Source: Clostridia bacterium
GTDB taxonomy: Bacteria; UBA6262; WVXT01
Assembly: GCA_030671905.1 (NCBI GenBank)
Contig: DAOVHK010000006.1
Coordinates: forward strand, 1-24,900
Length of the DNA stretch: 24,900 nucleotides
Reading direction: 5' to 3'
Positions within the stretch are counted from its first letter, which is position 1, and each line of letters starts with the position of its first letter. Made by a program: the position numbers and the translations under genes. The notes below the pieces were generated by a model, which saw only the letters and a list, made by a program, of their open reading frames with translations, was not told the origin of the DNA and searched no databases. Below, one piece after another: positions 7,767 to 14,543 of the stretch.

Positions 7767-8926
7767 TTCTTTGCTCTAGCTGCTTCCTTTATCAGGGCAA
7801 GTGCTATCTCATTTCTCATAACCTGGTTTGTCCCTTCGTAAATCTGGGTGATTTTGGCATCGCGCATTCGCTTTTCCATAGGATACTCGCGCATATATCC
7901 ATAGCCTCCGTAAACTTGAACAGCGTCAGTGGTAACTTTCATAGCCACGTCCGAAGCAAGGAGTTTACACATCGCCGACTCTTTGGTAACTCTCGTTTTT
8001 GGGCCTTTATCGATCATCCTGGCAGTAGCATAGATTAACGCTCGAGCTGCCTCCACTTCAGTGGCCATATCAGCTAAAAGATGCTGGATTGCCTGAAAGG
8101 AAGAGATGGACTGTCCGAACTGTTCTCTCTCCCTGGAATACTTAATTGCGTCCTCCAGAGCACCAGCAGCAATCCCCAGAGCCTGAGCAGCCACTCCAGG
8201 ACGAGAAACGTCGAAAGTTTTCAAGGCAATTATAAATCCTTGACCCTCTCTGCCTAAAAGGTTTTCTTTAGGAATTTTGCACTCATTGAAAATCAGTTCT
8301 CTTGTCGCAGAACCGCGAATTCCCATCTTTTTCTCTTTCTTTCCAAAGGAGAATCCACGAGTATCCTTTTCCACAATGAAGATAGATGCTCCCCGGGAAC
8401 CTTTTACTTTGTCGGTCATGGTAACTACTATATAAATTTGCGCTTCCCCTCCATTGGTAATGAAGCATTTCGTACCATTCAGAATATAGCTGTCCCCTTC
8501 TTTCTTAGCAGTGGTCTGAATAGCCGAGGCATCGGAACCAGCACCTGGCTCAGTGAGAGCAAAAGCTGCCAATTTCTTACCCGCTGCAATATCCGGGAGA
8601 TATTTTTTCTTCTGTTCATCGTTACCAAAAAGCATAATAGGAAAAGCAGCCAGGGCTGTAGCAGCTAATACCAAAGCAATTCCTCCATCAATTTTGCAGA
8701 GCTCTTCCACGGCAAGGCATAGCTCAAACACCCCTCCGCCAGTTCCGCCATATTCCTCAGGAATATACACCCCGCAGAGGTCTACTTTAGCCAGCTCCTC
8801 CACAATCGGCCAGGGAAATTCTTCAGTCTCATCATAATGCTCTCGTACCGGCTTAATTTTCTCTTCAGCAATCCTTTTGGCTAATTCACAAATCATCTTC
8901 TGTTCTTCACTAAGAAAGTATTCCAT
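7763..8926 (-). CDS. Acyl-CoA dehydrogenase (short-chain/butyryl-CoA type)
   Basis: 387 aa from ATG 8926, which has a strong GGAGGG site 5-6 nt upstream and gives the standard family N-terminus MEYFLSEEQKMICELAKRIAEE. An in-frame upstream ATG at 8977 lies inside a palindromic repeat and is not favoured. Motifs: AFALTEPGAGSDASAIQTTA (FAD/acyl binding), CFITNGGEA, REQFGQSISSFQAIQHLLADMA, QVYGGYGYMREYPMEKRMRDAK, and QIYEGTNQVMRNEIA, where Glu364 is the probable catalytic base. FAD enzyme interconverting acyl-CoA and 2-enoyl-CoA; electrons pass to the adjacent Etf. Chain length and direction (beta-oxidation or enoyl-CoA reduction) cannot be settled from sequence. Confidence 0.94.
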   Translation of the reverse strand: MEYFLSEEQKMICELAKRIAEEKIKPVREHYDETEEFPWPIVEELAKVDLCGVYIPEEYGGTGGGVFELCLAVEELCKIDGGIALVLAATALAAFPIMLFGNDEQKKKYLPDIAAGKKLAAFALTEPGAGSDASAIQTTAKKEGDSYILNGTKCFITNGGEAQIYIVVTMTDKVKGSRGASIFIVEKDTRGFSFGKKEKKMGIRGSATRELIFNECKIPKENLLGREGQGFIIALKTFDVSRPGVAAQALGIAAGALEDAIKYSREREQFGQSISSFQAIQHLLADMATEVEAARALIYATARMIDKGPKTRVTKESAMCKLLASDVAMKVTTDAVQVYGGYGYMREYPMEKRMRDAKITQIYEGTNQVMRNEIALALIKEAARAKK

Positions 8927-9087
8927 ATCGCCCTCCAAAAAATTGGAGTAGCGAAACTTGTTTCGCGATAATAACATAGAGCAAGTTCTGCTACTCCCTT
9001 ATCTCTATAGAGTTGTCTTAAAATGCCTTCTGCCATCTGACTACGGCAGGAATTGCCCGTGCAAAGAAAAAGAACTCTCTTCTTCAT
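8893..9087 (-). pseudogene. Truncated arsenate reductase (LMW phosphatase-type ArsC), 5' fragment
   Basis: Starts at ATG 9087, overlapping the acr3 stop by ATGA. The first ~30 residues (MKKRVLFLCTGNSCRSQMAE, then GILRQLYRDK) are the N-terminus of thioredoxin-type ArsC, with the CxGNSCRSQ anion loop (C9 and C14). At codon 31 the frame enters the palindromic repeat at 8997-8945 and loses all homology, then runs through the acd ribosome site and start to a TGA at 8895-8893 (64 codons). Full ArsC is about 130-140 aa with a second catalytic region that is absent. Very likely non-functional as a reductase. Confidence 0.85.
8945..8997. repeat. Palindromic element with GGAGTAGC terminal inverted repeats, interrupting arsC
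   Basis: GGAGTAGC (8945-8952) and GCTACTCC (8990-8997) are perfect 8-bp terminal inverted repeats. Inside is a perfect hairpin GCGAAAC-TT-GTTTCGC (8951-8966). The right 18 bases, 8980-8997, recur with one mismatch at 10151-10168. The element marks the point where arsC homology ends. Confidence 0.85.
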
Positions 9088-10130
9088 CCTACAGCTCTCC
9101 TGAACCAGTGGGTTGTTCTCAGACAAATATTAACCAGCAGGAGCATGACGGGAACCTCAATCAACGGACCGACCACAGTGGCCAAAGTCGCACCCGAACC
9201 TACGCCAAATAACATTATTGCCGTAGCAATGGAAATCTCAAAATGGTTACTTGCCCCAATAAGAGCAGTTGGGGCTGCATCTTCATAGCTAAGGTGGAAA
9301 AACCGTGACAAACCATATCCTATGGCGAATATAACGAAGAATTCAACCAATAGTGGTACGGCGATCATTGCTATGACCAGAGGCATCCTTAATATGGTTT
9401 TACCTTCAAGCGAGAAGAGCAATATCAGCGTAAATAACAAGGCGATGATAGAGAGATTACCCATAACCGGCAACAGACTATTCTCAAACCAATTTATTCC
9501 TTTTCTCTTTATTACCTCTTTTCTGGTTATATAGCCAGCAAGGAGCGGTGAAGCAATATATATGGCTATGGTCAGGGCCAAGGTATCCCAGGGAATAGCA
9601 ATACCGCTTATCCCCAAAAGCAATGCCGCTAAAGGTGCGTATAAGACTAACATTGCCAGGGAATTGATGGACACCATCACCAGATTATGACCTTGATTCC
9701 CTCTCGCCAGATGACCCCACATCAGGACCATGGCTGTACAGGGGGCCACTCCCAATAAGATTATACCAGCAATGTACTGTTTAATATCACCTGCTGGTAT
9801 AAATGGTCTGAAGACAACCCCCAGGAAGAACCAGGCAACCAAGGCCATAAAGAATGGCTTAATAGCCCAGTTTACAAAGAGCGTAATGGCTATCGGCTTA
9901 GGTGTTTTCCCCGCTCTGACCACGGCTCCAAAATCTATTCTTAACATAATTGGGTATATCATAAAGAATAAAGCGATGGCTATCGGTATCCAGACATCAG
10001 CTACGGTAAAACGAAGGATAAATGCGCCGATCTGGGGAAAAATCTTCCCCGCTATTATCCCTATTCCCATACATAGAAAGACCCACAGAGTTAGATACCT
10101 CTCAAAAAAACTTAAATTGCGCTCTTCCAT
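9084..10130 (-). CDS. acr3: Arsenite efflux permease, ACR3 family
   Basis: 348 aa, normal ACR3 length, about ten hydrophobic segments. Diagnostic motifs: GVAPCTAMVLMWGHLARG (conserved Cys in the fourth-helix region), NLVMVSINSL, ALIGASNHFEISIATAIMLFG, and GATLATVVGPLIEVPVMLLLV at the C-terminal end. ACR3 exports arsenite across the inner membrane using the proton motive force. Start ATG 10130 has AGGA seven bases upstream. It overlaps the broken arsC by ATGA, showing that the pair once formed an ars operon. No ArsR-type regulator is present, and the genes are embedded between rnc and acd with repeats on both sides. Confidence 0.95.
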   Translation of the reverse strand: MEERNLSFFERYLTLWVFLCMGIGIIAGKIFPQIGAFILRFTVADVWIPIAIALFFMIYPIMLRIDFGAVVRAGKTPKPIAITLFVNWAIKPFFMALVAWFFLGVVFRPFIPAGDIKQYIAGIILLGVAPCTAMVLMWGHLARGNQGHNLVMVSINSLAMLVLYAPLAALLLGISGIAIPWDTLALTIAIYIASPLLAGYITRKEVIKRKGINWFENSLLPVMGNLSIIALLFTLILLFSLEGKTILRMPLVIAMIAVPLLVEFFVIFAIGYGLSRFFHLSYEDAAPTALIGASNHFEISIATAIMLFGVGSGATLATVVGPLIEVPVMLLLVNICLRTTHWFRRAVG

Positions 10131-10150
10131 TATCGTTTCCTTCTAAATTT

Positions 10151-10168
10151 AGCAAGCTCTGCTACTCC
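10151..10168. repeat. Direct-repeat partner upstream of acr3
   Basis: AGCAAGCTCTGCTACTCC matches 8980-8997 at 17 of 18 bases in the same orientation. It lies between rnc and acr3, so the two copies bracket acr3 plus the arsC fragment (about 1.15 kb). Only half of the palindromic element is present here. Confidence 0.8.
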
Positions 10169-10184
10169 ACAGTCTGAAAACTGT

Positions 10185-10871
10185 TTATTGTGTCTTCGTT
10201 TTTTTCTTAGCTTTAATCTTCTTTAGTGCCTTTTTAGCTGCTTCTTGTTCGGCTGTTTTTTTGCTCAACCCCATGCCCCGGCCAAGAATTCTACTTTTCA
10301 CTTTCACTTCGATTTCAAAAAATTTCTTGTGGGCTGGACCCGACTCTGTCTTTACCTTATATTCTGGTAAAATCTTATATTTCTTTTGAATCAACTCTTG
10401 AAGATTACTTTTATAATCTACCTTCCTTATGCCCTTAAGCGTGAAAATCTGTCCCAGAATAAACTTCTTTGCCTTATCCCAGTCCTGATCCTGGTAAATC
10501 GCACCAATTAGGGCCTCCAAGGCATTACTTAACAGAGAAGCTCTCTGGCGACCGCCTGCTTTCTCTTCCTCTTCACTTATTAAAAGATAGTCGCCCAGGG
10601 ATAATTTCTTGGCCCAGAGCAGAAGAGACTTTCTGTTTACCAGGCTCGATTTCAGTTTAGTTAACTTCCCTTCGTCGTATGTTGGATACCGCTGATAAAG
10701 GTGCTCAGATATCACTAAATTCAGCACACTGTCCCCTAGAAACTCGAGTCGTTCATTATCTTCTTTTATACCGGACATGTGCGCATAAGATTTATGCGTT
10801 AAAGCCTGCCAAAACAGTTCTTTGTTTTTAAAATTTACTTTTAACTTTTGTTCAAGATTCTTCGAGTTCAT
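10185..10871 (-). CDS. rnc: Ribonuclease III
   Basis: 228 aa, normal length. The N-terminal RNase III domain carries the signature NERLEFLGDSVLNLVISEHLY, then EGKLTKLKSSLVNRK and ALEALIGAIYQDQ; the double-stranded-RNA-binding domain follows from about residue 150 (NLQELIQKKYKILPEY, GPAHKKFFEIEVKV, GLSKKTAEQEAAKKAL). It cleaves dsRNA in rRNA processing and mRNA decay. The position matching E. coli Asp114 is Asn (LLSNALEAL) while the matching Glu117 is kept; this substitution also occurs in other bacteria. Start ATG 10871 has GGAGG about 10 nt upstream. rnc after fabF and before smc is the classical order, but here acr3 and acd-etf intervene. Confidence 0.96.
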   Translation of the reverse strand: MNSKNLEQKLKVNFKNKELFWQALTHKSYAHMSGIKEDNERLEFLGDSVLNLVISEHLYQRYPTYDEGKLTKLKSSLVNRKSLLLWAKKLSLGDYLLISEEEEKAGGRQRASLLSNALEALIGAIYQDQDWDKAKKFILGQIFTLKGIRKVDYKSNLQELIQKKYKILPEYKVKTESGPAHKKFFEIEVKVKSRILGRGMGLSKKTAEQEAAKKALKKIKAKKKTKTQ

Positions 10872-10907
10872 ATTAAAGAATCCTCCGTTTCGTTATAGGC
10901 ACAGATT

Positions 10908-10958
10908 TCCCGATTGAAAATCGGGATGCAAAACCATTCTTGTCCCGATGAATCCGGA
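10908..10958. repeat. Paired TCCCGAT palindromes between fabF and rnc
   Basis: The 125-bp gap holds a perfect hairpin TCCCGAT-TGAAA-ATCGGGA (10908-10926) and an imperfect palindrome TCCCGATGAATCCGGA (10943-10958). The second resembles TCCCGATTTATCAGGA in the element at 1948-2008. A further GTAG-TTTGCAG-CTAC palindrome adjoins the fabF stop. No T-tract follows, so it is not an obvious terminator. Confidence 0.6.
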
Positions 10959-10996
10959 CCTACAAATGCTTTAAAATTCGAAATTGTAGCTGCAAA

Positions 10997-12247
10997 CTAC
11001 ACTGTTTCTGGTTTATATTTTCTTACTACCAAGGTGGCATTATGGCCACCAAAACCTAAAGAGTTGGAGAGGGCTACATTGATTTTCTTAGGGCGGGCCT
11101 TATTGGGGACATAGTCCAGGTCACATTCGGGATCAGGAAATTCATAGTTTATCGTTGGAGGGAGCATCTCTTTTTCCATGCTAAGAATTGTGGCAATTAA
11201 TTCTACAACTCCTGCTGCTCCCAGGAGGTGTCCGATCATAGACTTGCTTGATGAAATGGGAATCTTGTAGGCATAGTCCCCAAAAACTTTCTTTATGGCA
11301 AAGGTTTCTACCTTATCATTTAAAGGAGTGGAAGTGCCGTGAGCATTTATGTAATCGACTTCTTCGGGTTTTACACCGCCATCGGCTAAAGCATTAGACA
11401 TAGCCCGAGCAGCACTCTGCCCGTCAGGAGAGGGAGCAGTAATATGGTAAGCATCGTTTGTAGCTCCATAGCCAATCAGTTCAGCGTGAATGGTAACTCC
11501 CCGGGAAAGGGCGTGTTCTAACAATTCCAAAATTACAATTCCAGCTCCTTCTCCCATTACAAAACCATCTCTCTCCTTGTCGAAAGGCCGACTGGCGTGT
11601 TCAGGGTCGTCATTTCGAGTAGACAAAGCTCTGGCTGAACAGAAGCCAGCAAGGCCCAGGGGAGTAACTGCCGCTTCCGAACCACCGGCAATAATTACAT
11701 CTGCATCCCCATAATGGATGAGGCGTAAAGCATCTCCTATCGTATGGTTACTGGTAGCACAGGCGCTGGATAATGAATAGTTTGGCCCCTTGATGTTGTG
11801 AGCAATGGCAATCTCTCCAGCAGCAATATTGGTAATTAGCATGGGGATCATAAAAGGACTTACCCGACGAGGTCCTTTCTCTAATAATACCTGATGTTCC
11901 GCAGCAACAGTAGATAATCCTCCTATGCCAGAACCCACGATAACTCCTACTCGAAAAGGATCTTCCTTCTTCATGTCAAGCTTTGCGTCCTCTATGGCTA
12001 TCTTGGCAGCAGCAAACGCAAGTTGACTAAAACGATCCATCTTTCTAATCTTCTTTTTATCAATATATTTTTCTGGTTGGAAATTCTTTACTTCAGCACC
12101 AATCTGGGTTGAGAACTGAGAGGTATCAAAGGTCGAGACTCTACTTATGCCCGATTTTCCGCTCGCTAGTGAGTTCCAGAAATCATCTGCTCCGATTCCG
12201 ATTGGCGAAATGACTCCGTATCCCGTAATCACTACTCTGCGGTCCAT
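10997..12247 (-). CDS. fabF: Beta-ketoacyl-ACP synthase II
   Basis: 416 aa, normal length. Catalyses malonyl-ACP condensation in chain elongation. The Cys-His-His triad is visible: nucleophile in SSACATSNHTIGDA, first His in NAHGTSTPLND, second His in SMIGHLLGAAG; the C-terminal NSLGFGGHNATLVV loop is also present. Start ATG 12247 has GGAGGGGGA directly upstream. Last gene of the fab cluster, separated from acpP by 96 bp containing a strong hairpin. The stop TAG (10999-10997) lies in a GTGTAG sequence resembling the ends of nearby palindromic elements. Confidence 0.97.
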   Translation of the reverse strand: MDRRVVITGYGVISPIGIGADDFWNSLASGKSGISRVSTFDTSQFSTQIGAEVKNFQPEKYIDKKKIRKMDRFSQLAFAAAKIAIEDAKLDMKKEDPFRVGVIVGSGIGGLSTVAAEHQVLLEKGPRRVSPFMIPMLITNIAAGEIAIAHNIKGPNYSLSSACATSNHTIGDALRLIHYGDADVIIAGGSEAAVTPLGLAGFCSARALSTRNDDPEHASRPFDKERDGFVMGEGAGIVILELLEHALSRGVTIHAELIGYGATNDAYHITAPSPDGQSAARAMSNALADGGVKPEEVDYINAHGTSTPLNDKVETFAIKKVFGDYAYKIPISSSKSMIGHLLGAAGVVELIATILSMEKEMLPPTINYEFPDPECDLDYVPNKARPKKINVALSNSLGFGGHNATLVVRKYKPETV

Positions 12248-12288
12248 TCCCCCTCCAAAAATTTAATCAGAAGAAAAAAATAAAATAC

Positions 12289-12331
12289 AAAACCGCTACC
12301 ACGCCAAAAATTCCTGCTGTGTAGCGGTTTT
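12289..12331 (-). terminator. Hairpin between acpP and fabF (partial terminator or attenuator)
   Basis: An 11-bp perfect stem, AAAACCGCTAC and GTAGCGGTTTT (12331-12321 with 12299-12289 on the minus strand), encloses a 21-nt loop and is followed by a T-rich run (GTATTTTATTTTTTT, 12288-12274). The tract is interrupted and the loop long, so it may act as a leaky terminator or 3'-end stabiliser that leaves acpP mRNA more abundant than fabF. This role is inferred. Confidence 0.65.
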
Positions 12332-12343
12332 CTTCTTGTTAGT

Positions 12344-12583
12344 TTAGGCTTGCGCTTTATGTTTATTAATGTACTCGATCGCTTTACCAACTGTATCTAA
12401 TTTTTCTGCTTCTTCGTCTGGGATTTCAATATTAAATTCTTCTTCCAGTGCCATTACAAGTTCTACAGTATCCAAAGAATCGGCTCCCAAATCATTAACA
12501 AATGAAGCCTCAATAGTCACCTCTTCCGGATCTACCCCAAGTTGTTCAACAATGATTTCTTTTACCTTTTCAGCTACTGCCAT
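12344..12583 (-). CDS. acpP: Acyl carrier protein
   Basis: 79 aa, acidic, normal length. The 4'-phosphopantetheine attachment site is Ser36 in DLGADSLDTVELVMALEEEF. It carries acyl chains through FabD, FabH, FabG and FabF, all encoded alongside. Start ATG 12583 follows a strong GGAGGTG site 10 nt upstream, consistent with high expression. It lies between fabG and fabF, the usual bacterial order. Confidence 0.98.
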   Translation of the reverse strand: MAVAEKVKEIIVEQLGVDPEEVTIEASFVNDLGADSLDTVELVMALEEEFNIEIPDEEAEKLDTVGKAIEYINKHKAQA

Positions 12584-12651
12584 TTTGTTTTTTCACCTCC
12601 ACAAAAGAATTGTGTAACCAAATAATTAGAAAGTTACACGTTTTGAGAGTT

Positions 12652-13398
12652 CTACATCACCATGCCACCATCTACTTTGATTACTTCTCCGGTAATATAC
12701 CTGGCTTTCTCCGATACTAAAAATAGGACTGCGCTAGCCACATCTTCGGGCTTCCCTAACTCACCAAAAGGAATTTGAGAAGATAATTTCTCTTTTACTT
12801 GTGCAGGTAACCGCTCGGTCATGCTCGTTTGAATAAAGCCCGGAGCCACAGCATTAACATTTATTCGACGGCTAGCGAGTTCTCTGGCACAGGTCTTGGT
12901 TAAAGCAATCAGCCCGCCCTTAGATGCTGAGTAGTTAGCTTGACCAGCGTTACCAATTATCCCTACAATGGAAGCAATATTAACAATCTTTCCAGCCTTT
13001 TGCTTCATCATAACTGGTGAAACTACCTTAATACAATTAAATGCGCCCTTGAGATTAATATTCAAAACCAGGTCCCAATCCTCTTCTTTCATGCGCATTA
13101 CCAGTGCATCTCGAGTCATTCCAGCATTGTTGACTAATATATCAATTCTGCCAAATTTGTCAAGAGTTTTTTTCACCATTTCTTCCACTGAAGATAGAAT
13201 AGAAACATCTACCCCAAGGGAGATAGCTTCACTTCCTTTTTGGGAAATTTCTTGGGCAGTAGATTTAGCTACTTCTTCCACAACATCTGCGATAACCACA
13301 TTTGCTCCCTCTTGAGCCAACTGAGTAGCAATGGTCTTTCCAATCCCCTGCGCCCCTCCAGTTACAATCGCTACTTTACCTTTTAAATCCAAAATCAA
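12652..13398 (-). CDS. fabG: 3-oxoacyl-ACP reductase
   Basis: 248 aa SDR enzyme that reduces beta-ketoacyl-ACP with NADPH. Cofactor motif TGGAQGIG near residue 13, NNAG at 90-93, catalytic Ser143, Tyr156 and Lys160 (NYSASKGG), and C-terminal GFIQTSMTERLP and TGEVIKVDGGMVM. The start is TTG: 13398 lies very close to a GGGGGG site, while in-frame TTG 13392 lies 9 nt from it and would give a protein starting LDLKGK; either is possible. Upstream is a 179-bp gap carrying a palindromic element. Confidence 0.95.
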   Translation of the reverse strand: MILDLKGKVAIVTGGAQGIGKTIATQLAQEGANVVIADVVEEVAKSTAQEISQKGSEAISLGVDVSILSSVEEMVKKTLDKFGRIDILVNNAGMTRDALVMRMKEEDWDLVLNINLKGAFNCIKVVSPVMMKQKAGKIVNIASIVGIIGNAGQANYSASKGGLIALTKTCARELASRRINVNAVAPGFIQTSMTERLPAQVKEKLSSQIPFGELGKPEDVASAVLFLVSEKARYITGEVIKVDGGMVM

Positions 13399-13472
13399 TT
13401 ACCCCCCAATATAACATTAAAAAGATAGTTTATGAATAATTTGAAGTTTCATTCTTTCCCAAAAATTTGCTG

Positions 13473-13581
13473 GTAGTGTAGCCCTTTATGGGCATAATTT
13501 TTACGGGAATAAGTCTTTGGGCGACCATAAAGGTCGCCCCTACGCGACCAAAACCATTACGGGCATAAAACCATACACTAC
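13473..13581. repeat. Intergenic palindromic element, copy 2, with GTAGTGT terminal inverted repeats
   Basis: Bounded by GTAGTGT (13473-13479) and ACACTAC (13575-13581). Inside, in order: GCCC-TTTAT-GGGC, ACGGGAATAAG, the perfect hairpin GGGCGACC-ATAAA-GGTCGCCC (13519-13539), CTACGCGACCAAAAC and ATTACGGGC. The core is near-identical to 1905-1946. Its last bases form the stop codon of fabD (TAG, 13580-13578). It fills the fabD-fabG gap. Confidence 0.85.
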
Positions 13582-14543
13582 ATATTCAATGTTTCCAGTT
13601 TCTTAAGGGTTTCCTGAAGACTTTTCTCGTCTTCCACGTTTAATCCAGAAGACCTTTTGGTTATTCTACTTAAAAGTCCAGTTAACACCTTCCCTGGACC
13701 TACCTCAATAAAAATCTCCACACCTCTTTGGAACATCTCTTTTATACTATCTTCCCATAATACAGGATTATCTATTTGTGAAACCAATGCTTTTCTGATT
13801 TCTTCCCGTGAAGTTGCCGGTTTCGCATTACAGTTTGTCACCACAGGAATAACGGGATCTTTCAACTCATAATTCTCCAATTCTCTGGCCAGATTCTTCC
13901 CCGCTTGAGCCATCAACTGGGAGTGGAAAGCTCCGCTAACTTTTAGAATAATAGCCCTCTTTGCGCCTTTTGCTTTGGCTCCTTCCACAGCTCTCTCAAT
14001 CGCTTTCAATTCTCCAGCAATAACTATTTGATGAGGAGAATTGAAATTTACAGCTTCCAGTACTTCTTCTCCTCTAACTTCCTCAATAACTTCTTCTAAT
14101 TTCTCTCTTTCCAATCCTATAATGGCTGCCATTGCTCCGGGCTTCTCCTGGGAAGCCTTATGAATAAACTCAGCTCTTTTTTGAACTACTGATAAGGCTT
14201 GGGGAAAATCGAAAACCCCTGCAGCAACTAAAGCAGTATATTCTCCCAAACTATGGCCGGCTACAATCTGGGGTCTTAAGATTTCTTTAGAAGAGTAACT
14301 TTCAGGTCTCTGGAGAACTTCCAAACAAGCAACACTTATAGTAAAGACGGCGGGCTGAGTAATTAAAGTTTGTTGTAACTCCTCCTCAGGGCCATAAAAA
14401 ATCTTTTTTCTGAGGTCGTAACCTAAAATATCATTTGCCCGGTCAATAATCTTCCGGGCCGGCTCGTACCTTTCGTATAGTTCTCTCCCCATACCTACGT
14501 ATTGTGAGCCCTGACCTGGAAAGAGGAAAGCAACTTTTACCAT
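13578..14543 (-). CDS. fabD: Malonyl-CoA:ACP transacylase
   Basis: 321 aa, slightly longer than typical (about 310). Moves malonyl from CoA to ACP. Motifs: FLFPGQGSQYVGMGREL at the N-terminus, nucleophile Ser98 in GHSLGEYTALVAAG, catalytic His in SGAFHSQLM near 208, and IEVGPGKVLTGL near the C-terminus. Start ATG 14543 overlaps the fabH stop by 7 bp, indicating coupling. The last residues (LETLNM) end at a TAG supplied by the palindromic element downstream, so the extreme C-terminus may have been altered by its insertion. Confidence 0.96.
   Translation of the reverse strand: MVKVAFLFPGQGSQYVGMGRELYERYEPARKIIDRANDILGYDLRKKIFYGPEEELQQTLITQPAVFTISVACLEVLQRPESYSSKEILRPQIVAGHSLGEYTALVAAGVFDFPQALSVVQKRAEFIHKASQEKPGAMAAIIGLEREKLEEVIEEVRGEEVLEAVNFNSPHQIVIAGELKAIERAVEGAKAKGAKRAIILKVSGAFHSQLMAQAGKNLARELENYELKDPVIPVVTNCNAKPATSREEIRKALVSQIDNPVLWEDSIKEMFQRGVEIFIEVGPGKVLTGLLSRITKRSSGLNVEDEKSLQETLKKLETLNM

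Noticed and set aside
8926..8977. Upstream in-frame ATG at 8977 as the start of the acyl-CoA dehydrogenase
   Set aside because: The extra 17 residues are translated palindromic repeat, while ATG 8926 has GGAGGG close by and matches the family N-terminus.
10170..10185. ACAGT/ACTGT inverted repeat after rnc as a terminator
   Set aside because: Only a 5-bp stem and no T-tract on the minus strand.
10185..10871. Loss of function of RNase III because of the Asp-to-Asn change at the Asp114 equivalent
   Set aside because: Other catalytic acidic residues are intact and Asn at this position occurs in other bacterial RNase III proteins, so it is noted but not taken as inactivation.
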